A stretch of DNA of 64,000 bases, taken from Phycisphaerales bacterium (GTDB lineage Bacteria > Planctomycetota > Phycisphaerae > Phycisphaerales > UBA1924). Of this stretch, positions 60,415 to 64,000 are shown piece by piece. Made by a program: the position numbers and the translations under genes. The notes beneath the pieces were generated by a model, which had not been told where the DNA came from, did no database searches, and worked only from the letters and a program-made list of their open reading frames with translations. The number at the start of each line of letters is the position of its first letter. Positions within the stretch are counted from its first letter, which is position 1. The stretch spans positions 1,984,001 to 2,048,000 of the forward strand of contig CP064987.1 in NCBI GenBank assembly GCA_016699835.1, given 5' to 3'.

Positions 60415-60902
60415 GGCGAGGGTCCATCGCGTGAATCCGCTCTGGTCGCGTCTCTCATCGATTCCTTGCTGAGTCGCTTGGCCCACTGACGCGCGAGATG
60501 CCGGATCGCGTCGTGGAGCGCGTCCTTCGCCTCGTCGAGCGTGAGCGTGGAGGTCTTGGCCGAGAGGATGATGTCGAGGTGGATTGGTGCCGCGTCGTCG
60601 TCGGCGTGGGTCGAGTCGATCGTGGCAAGGTTGTGCTGCAGCGTTCGGAACGCTTCGCGGAGGATGCGCTTGGCGCGGTTCCGCTTCACGCTGCTGCCGA
60701 CGCGCTTCGAGACGGCCAGACCCAGGCGATGGAAGGGCTGGTCGTTGGGGATCGCGCTCGCCGTGATCGGGCCGACGGCACGGCGCATGCGGGCGTCGTG
60801 CACGGCCTGGAACTGGCGCGCGTGCGTCAGGCGCTGCCGCCGGGAGAGGCGAAGGCGATCGTTGGACGGGGCGGGCGTGCCGGGTTGGCGGACGGCGGGC
60901 AT
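60411..60902 (-). CDS. rnpA: Ribonuclease P protein component
   Basis: 163 residues, a bit longer than the usual 110-130. The RNA-contact signature KRVGSSVKRNRAKRILREAF (RNR motif) and N-terminal RLSRRQRLTHARQFQAV are diagnostic. It binds the RNase P RNA to process tRNA 5' ends. The extra length is a long acidic insertion around DSTHADDDAA and an Asp/Arg tail. ATG 60902 has no strong SD. The usual upstream rpmH is not present within the next few hundred bases. Confidence 0.9.
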   Translation of the reverse strand: MPAVRQPGTPAPSNDRLRLSRRQRLTHARQFQAVHDARMRRAVGPITASAIPNDQPFHRLGLAVSKRVGSSVKRNRAKRILREAFRTLQHNLATIDSTHADDDAAPIHLDIILSAKTSTLTLDEAKDALHDAIRHLARQWAKRLSKESMRDATRADSRDGPSP

Positions 60903-60943
60903 TGAGGGAAGGGTAAACGCGACGTGATGGTGATGCCGTTCGT

Positions 60944-61043
60944 GGTGGCACCGCTCTCCAGAGCGGTGACCGGGCACACGGTGCTCAAGGGTGTCGGAAA
61001 GAACTCGAAGGCGAAGAACACCGCTCTGGAGAGCGGTGCCACC
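60944..61043. repeat. REPIN-like inverted pair of palindromic elements
   Basis: Two 25-nt elements, 60944-60968 and 61019-61043, are perfect reverse complements of each other and each is itself a hairpin with core ACCGCTCT/AGAGCGGT. They are separated by 50 nt. This is the layout of REPIN or REP doublets mobilised by RAYT transposases. No transposase is nearby. Confidence 0.75.
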
Positions 61044-61067
61044 CAAGGCGAGTCACCAATGTTCGTG

Positions 61068-61613
61068 TTAGTCGATCGCCGGCTCGGTCCGTGGTCTGGC
61101 CGGGGGCATCATGCCGATGAGGATGCCCACGCCGCCGAGCGCGATGAGCCAGAGCCTCGCCCTGGGGTTCGTCGCCCAGCGACCGAGCATCGACGTCGGG
61201 TTGGTCTGGGCGTTGGCGGTCGGCAACACGGCCGGCGGCGGCTCGAGGGCGGGGAAGACGCTCGCGTCGGGGACGCGCGTGTACGCCGGGCCCGTGATCA
61301 GCCCGAACTCCGCGGGCATCTGGTTGAGTTGCGTCGCGAGCAGGTCACGCATCAGCCCCGGCTCCTTGTCGGTGACGGCGGCGAGGAACCCCTCATACCG
61401 GTCGAGCCGCGCCAGGCGGTGCTGCTCGAGCGCGAGCGCCCGATCACGGACCAGCCGCGCCTGGGCCACGTCTCGCTGAGCAGGAATCAGGACGACGGCC
61501 CCTATGAGCGCGAGCGACGCCGCGAGAAAGAGCCACCCGGGATCGAGGGGGAGGAACCGCACACGCCCGGTGGCTTGGGCGAGGGGCAAGGGGTTGGATG
61601 AGTCGGCGCGCAT
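61068..61613 (-). CDS. Bitopic membrane protein of unknown function
   Basis: 181 residues. TM helix ~24-44 (WLFLAASLALIGAVVLI), then a heptad-rich coiled-coil segment (~45-80, ARLVRDRALALEQHRLARLD), a linker (~85-150) and a C-terminal TM helix (LWLIALGGVGILIGMM) followed by a short basic tail. No recognised domain. ATG 61613 is preferred because the upstream open frame is in AT-rich sequence unlike the gene itself. It lies 24 nt from the REP-like pair. Confidence 0.65.
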   Translation of the reverse strand: MRADSSNPLPLAQATGRVRFLPLDPGWLFLAASLALIGAVVLIPAQRDVAQARLVRDRALALEQHRLARLDRYEGFLAAVTDKEPGLMRDLLATQLNQMPAEFGLITGPAYTRVPDASVFPALEPPPAVLPTANAQTNPTSMLGRWATNPRARLWLIALGGVGILIGMMPPARPRTEPAID

Positions 61614-61720
61614 AGATAAATGGATATCGGTAGATGTGGTCCTGGAGCGGCAAAAGTCTTCGACTTTGAAGAATGGCAGATGGGATCGAGTTCCATTGAT
61701 ACAAAAAGATGGTTCTGGCA

Positions 61721-62182
61721 TCATTGAACTTCAAGTTTGCCCCATGAACACAACTCGAATAGCCCGTCAGGGACGTATATTCCGTGCAAGCCGTAATACG
61801 AGTGCTCAAGACACATTCCGCTTTCGATATCTTGTGTCACGATACACAAGTCTTCGCCTGTGATATCCCAGACCTCCCAGGGATTGTCGAGTATGTCTAC
61901 TACTGGAACAATCGAGGCGCCAATTGTTCGATCGTCTTTGCTCAAGAGGACGACCTGAATGTCGTCCACTCTGGCCGAGATGGCCCGTAGGGCGAGAGTG
62001 AGTTCGCCTCTCTGGTCTCGATTCCAATATGTGACCTCAGAGTCAATCGATTCACGAACCCTAGTGAAGAATCTCCCTCGTATCGATTGCGTCGTGTCCA
62101 CGTCGAGGTACGCCGACTCGTCGTGGGGACGGCGCAGGGCGTGTGTCAACAGGCGTGCATGTTCGCTGCGGGTGACCGGCAT
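61721..62182 (-). CDS. Orphan protein in a lower-GC patch
   Basis: About 153 residues from ATG 62182; the frame is open to 62341. No signal, TM segment or known motif was seen. The protein has two short acidic strands (DIQVVLLSKDDRT, DILDNPWEVWDIT) and ends FELCSWGKLEVQ. GC content drops well below the surrounding DNA here, and codon use is less biased to G/C in third position, which suggests acquired DNA. Start is uncertain. It is flanked by REP-like elements (60944-61043 and 62346-62384). Confidence 0.5.
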   Translation of the reverse strand: MPVTRSEHARLLTHALRRPHDESAYLDVDTTQSIRGRFFTRVRESIDSEVTYWNRDQRGELTLALRAISARVDDIQVVLLSKDDRTIGASIVPVVDILDNPWEVWDITGEDLCIVTQDIESGMCLEHSYYGLHGIYVPDGLFELCSWGKLEVQ

Positions 62183-62482
62183 CGAGTGACTCGTGTATTG
62201 CGATTGAAACGATAGGGATTTGCCCAGCATGCACGAGCAACCGTTGTGTGAATCTCGCATCCGACCCGATTGAACGCGTTCACCAACAACAGAGGCCGGG
62301 TGCCCCGAGACGATGGTGGGGGCGTGGCACTTATCTCGCATCGAAGTGCTACTGAAGTCCGGTTCCTCCGGACTTCAGTGGCACGGTCAAGGCGTGAGTT
62401 ATTGGTCACACCTCCTCCCCTCCCCTCGACTTCCGGTTCTTTCAGAAACCATTGAAAACCGGCATACCCTTGGGATGGCCCC
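62183..62482. other. Intergenic region between the orphan gene and the GbsR-like gene
   Basis: 300 nt between divergent genes. It contains a 39-nt palindrome annotated separately at 62346-62384 and no convincing gene; the open frames in it are short and have no ribosome-binding site. It should hold the promoters for both flanking genes, but no clear -35/-10 pair was found. Confidence 0.4.
62346..62384. repeat. REP-like palindromic element
   Basis: An almost perfect hairpin: 12-bp core ACTGAAGTCCGG / CCGGACTTCAGT around a 5-nt loop, extended by GTGC/GCAC over a T-G pair to about 17 bp. No U tract follows, so not a terminator. It differs in sequence from the pair at 60944-61043 but has the same single-palindrome layout. 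Confidence 0.65.
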
Positions 62483-63331
62483 ATGCCCGAGGCACTTCCC
62501 AACCCGGCGCCCAATCTGCCGCCTGCCCATCACGGGCACGAGGGCGATGGTGGCGGCGTGGGCGAGGTCCGCACGCCCGAGTCGCCGGTTGTTCGCGAGG
62601 GCCCGCATGTCCGTGAGGCACAGGACCGGTTCGTGGCGGTGTGGGGGCAGATGGGCGGGGCGTGGGGGATCAGCCGGACCATGGCCGAGGTCCACGCGCT
62701 GCTCTACATCACCGGCGAGGCGATGTGCACCGACGACGTGATGGAGCGACTGCAGATCTCGCGGGGCAACGCGTCGATGTCGCTGCGGGCGCTCCTGGAC
62801 TGGGGGATCATCGCGCGGGCGGCGGGACCGGCCGTCAAGATCGAGGGCGAGCGCGTGGATCGGCGCGAGTATTTCAGGGCCGAGCAGGACGTGTGGGCGA
62901 TGTTCCGGGCGATCGTGCGTGAGCGGATCAAGCGCGAGGCCGAGCCGCTGCTGGCGTCGCTCTATGAGATTCGGGACCTGACGCCGGGCGAGGCCAGCGC
63001 GGGGAAGGCGTCGACCGCGAGGTCGCTCGCAGAAAAGTTGTCGGGCGGGAAGTCGGGTATGGGTGGGGTGTTGAAGGTCGGCGTGGACGCGCCCGATCGC
63101 GGCGTCGCCGAGCACCAGCGACGGCTGGACGACCTCGTCGAGTTCTTCGAGATGCTCGAGACATTGGCGCAGCAGTTTGTGAGCCCGGCGGGGCAGGGGC
63201 TGCGCCTCGCGGCGCGGGCGCTCACGAGCGTGGTGCCGACGCGTGGAGCGAAGAAGTCGCGCGGCGAGGCGAGGGCGAAGCGATCATCGAGCGGACCCAA
63301 GCGCGGCGGGAATGGGGAGGGCGGGCGATGA
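62483..63331 (+). CDS. GbsR/MarR-type transcriptional regulator
   Basis: 282 residues. A Pro/Gly/His-rich N-terminus (~40) precedes a winged-helix domain of the GbsR class: GQMGGAWGISRTMAEVHALLYITGE (split), MERLQISRGNASMSLRALLDWGII as the recognition helix and following wing, and RREYFRAEQDVWAMFRAIVRERI as the wing-dimerisation helix. A long Ala/Arg/Lys/Gly-rich tail follows. It is likely a sensor-coupled repressor; the ligand is unknown. The stop overlaps the next ORF by ATGA. Confidence 0.85.
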   Translation: MPEALPNPAPNLPPAHHGHEGDGGGVGEVRTPESPVVREGPHVREAQDRFVAVWGQMGGAWGISRTMAEVHALLYITGEAMCTDDVMERLQISRGNASMSLRALLDWGIIARAAGPAVKIEGERVDRREYFRAEQDVWAMFRAIVRERIKREAEPLLASLYEIRDLTPGEASAGKASTARSLAEKLSGGKSGMGGVLKVGVDAPDRGVAEHQRRLDDLVEFFEMLETLAQQFVSPAGQGLRLAARALTSVVPTRGAKKSRGEARAKRSSSGPKRGGNGEGGR

Positions 63332-63900
63332 GCGCGATCCACCGCAATCGCGGGCTGAAACCCATCGACACGCCGATCGAGGTGCCGGGGCGTGTGCCGA
63401 CGTGCAAGCCGGACGCGGCAACAAGGATTCCCTCGTCATTCGAGATCCGCTGGTCGATCGCGCCGAGCGCGGCCACGCACCTCTGGCGAGAGGGCGAGGC
63501 GTCAACGCCCGGGCTCGCGGCGCCCACGCGAGTGTCGCTCGTGTGCAGCGTGTCCGTTGATCCAAGAAGCGAACACTCGGGCGGCCTTCGCCGGGGCACG
63601 GTCCATCACGCGCTTAAGGTCGAAGGGCAAGCGGCGCGGGATCTTGGATCGGCTGACGTCGTGATCACGCCGGAACCTCGCGGGCTTGTGCATGCCGATG
63701 AATCCCGGCGCGAGGATGGAACTGCAGGGTTCGCGTGCACGCTCCGGCTTGGGGATCCGAGTTCTGGTGTCGTTCCGGACGTTCTGTTCGCGCGGACGCC
63801 GATGCTCGTGGCATGCGGGCTTGCGGGCGGGCGGTTCGATCGCCCGGCGTTGGGCGAGGTGTGCTTCGGCGAGGCCGGGATCCAACAATGGGTGTCGTAA
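63328..63900 (+). CDS. Hypothetical protein coupled to the GbsR-like gene
   Basis: 190 residues, starting ATGA-overlapping the regulator's stop. No domain, signal or TM segment is recognised; the composition is Arg/Gly/Ser/Val-rich. Antisense frames are also open here, so coding is not certain from composition; the 4-nt overlap is the main support. It may be a minor partner of the regulator. Confidence 0.45.
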   Translation: MSAIHRNRGLKPIDTPIEVPGRVPTCKPDAATRIPSSFEIRWSIAPSAATHLWREGEASTPGLAAPTRVSLVCSVSVDPRSEHSGGLRRGTVHHALKVEGQAARDLGSADVVITPEPRGLVHADESRREDGTAGFACTLRLGDPSSGVVPDVLFARTPMLVACGLAGGRFDRPALGEVCFGEAGIQQWVS

Positions 63901-63985
63901 AGGGAGTGTTGCGCGGGGGGACTGCCCCGCGGCGGCGCGAGAGGTGAACAGGCCGGTTGCGGCCGACGACGGAGGATGCCCACCG

Positions 63986-64000
63986 ATGGACGTGAAGGGA
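63986..64000 (+). CDS. Possible 5' end of a further gene (truncated by window)
   Basis: ATG 63986 lies about 10 nt after GGAGG (63971-63975), encoding M-D-V-K-G before the window ends. Nothing more can be said; ATG 63976 is too close to that SD to be the start. Confidence 0.35.

Noticed and set aside
61653..61667. Terminator for the orphan gene (AAAGTC/GACTTT)
   Set aside because: Only a 6-bp stem with a short, interrupted T run on the minus strand; too weak to list.
1..64000. CRISPR arrays, IS elements, prophage genes, toxin-antitoxin pairs
   Set aside because: No regular direct repeats with spacers, no transposase or integrase motifs, and no TA partner for the PIN-PhoH gene were seen.

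Overview
The window is a 64 kb stretch of a high-GC Gram-negative chromosome, most likely from a planctomycete of the class Phycisphaerae. The evidence is a PEP-CTERM-type sorting tail ending in an arginine run, a giant beta-repeat surface protein, several lipobox lipoproteins, planctomycete-style prepilins with PilM/N/O, a large HExxH metalloprotease with a secretion signal, and high GC at third codon positions. There is no rRNA, so placement below class level is inference. The gene content is chromosomal and largely housekeeping. I saw no phage, plasmid, IS element or CRISPR array.

Layout. 1-10.6 kb: the 3' part of a huge filamentous-haemagglutinin-like protein, a hairpin-rich leader, then five envelope genes (two LpoB-like lipoproteins, a COG3014-like lipoprotein, a YcfL-like lipoprotein and a 587-residue secreted protein) closed by a strong terminator. 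10.7-12.4 kb: purE-purK. 12.4-14.3 kb: a flippase-like membrane protein (minus strand) and a PPK2 polyphosphate kinase. 14.5-27.4 kb: a sensor kinase and a STAS protein leading, through stop/start overlaps, into pilB-pilC-pilM-pilN-pilO-pilP-like, then four prepilin-like proteins and a PilX-like protein. 27.5-36.7 kb: a glycan export/assembly locus with two Wzx-type flippases (one fused to a degenerate endonuclease/exonuclease/phosphatase domain), an FkbM methyltransferase, gmd, an ALG10-like glycosyltransferase and a UbiA-type phosphoribosyl-decaprenyl synthase homologue. 36.8-39.8 kb: a secreted zinc metalloprotease with its own promoter candidate and terminator. 40-49.5 kb (all minus): ptsI, rne, dxr and two tandem O-GlcNAc-transferase-like genes; rne-dxr-ogt-ogt is tightly packed. 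49.9-53.9 kb: rho with a structured leader, then feoA-feoB and a 54-residue membrane protein. 53.9-60.9 kb (minus): kbl, a PEP-CTERM protein, PIN-PhoH ATPase, a DUF456 protein, a membrane protein, tRNA-Leu(UAA), and rnpA-yidD. 60.9-62.4 kb: two REP-like palindromic elements flanking a less GC-rich patch with an orphan gene. 62.5-64 kb: a GbsR/MarR-type regulator, a coupled unknown ORF, and possibly the first codons of another gene.

The coherent functional units are the envelope lipoprotein module, the kinase/STAS-coupled pilus locus, and the glycan locus. The most unusual individual proteins are a Rho factor without its N-terminal cold-shock RNA-binding domain, the flippase-EEP fusion, a cysteine-rich FeoA, and the translationally coupled pair of OGT-like enzymes behind dxr.

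Start codons were reassigned from the longest open frame wherever a Shine-Dalgarno (SD) sequence or a 4-nt stop/start overlap pointed to a better start. All homology calls are from motif recognition by eye, not database searches.
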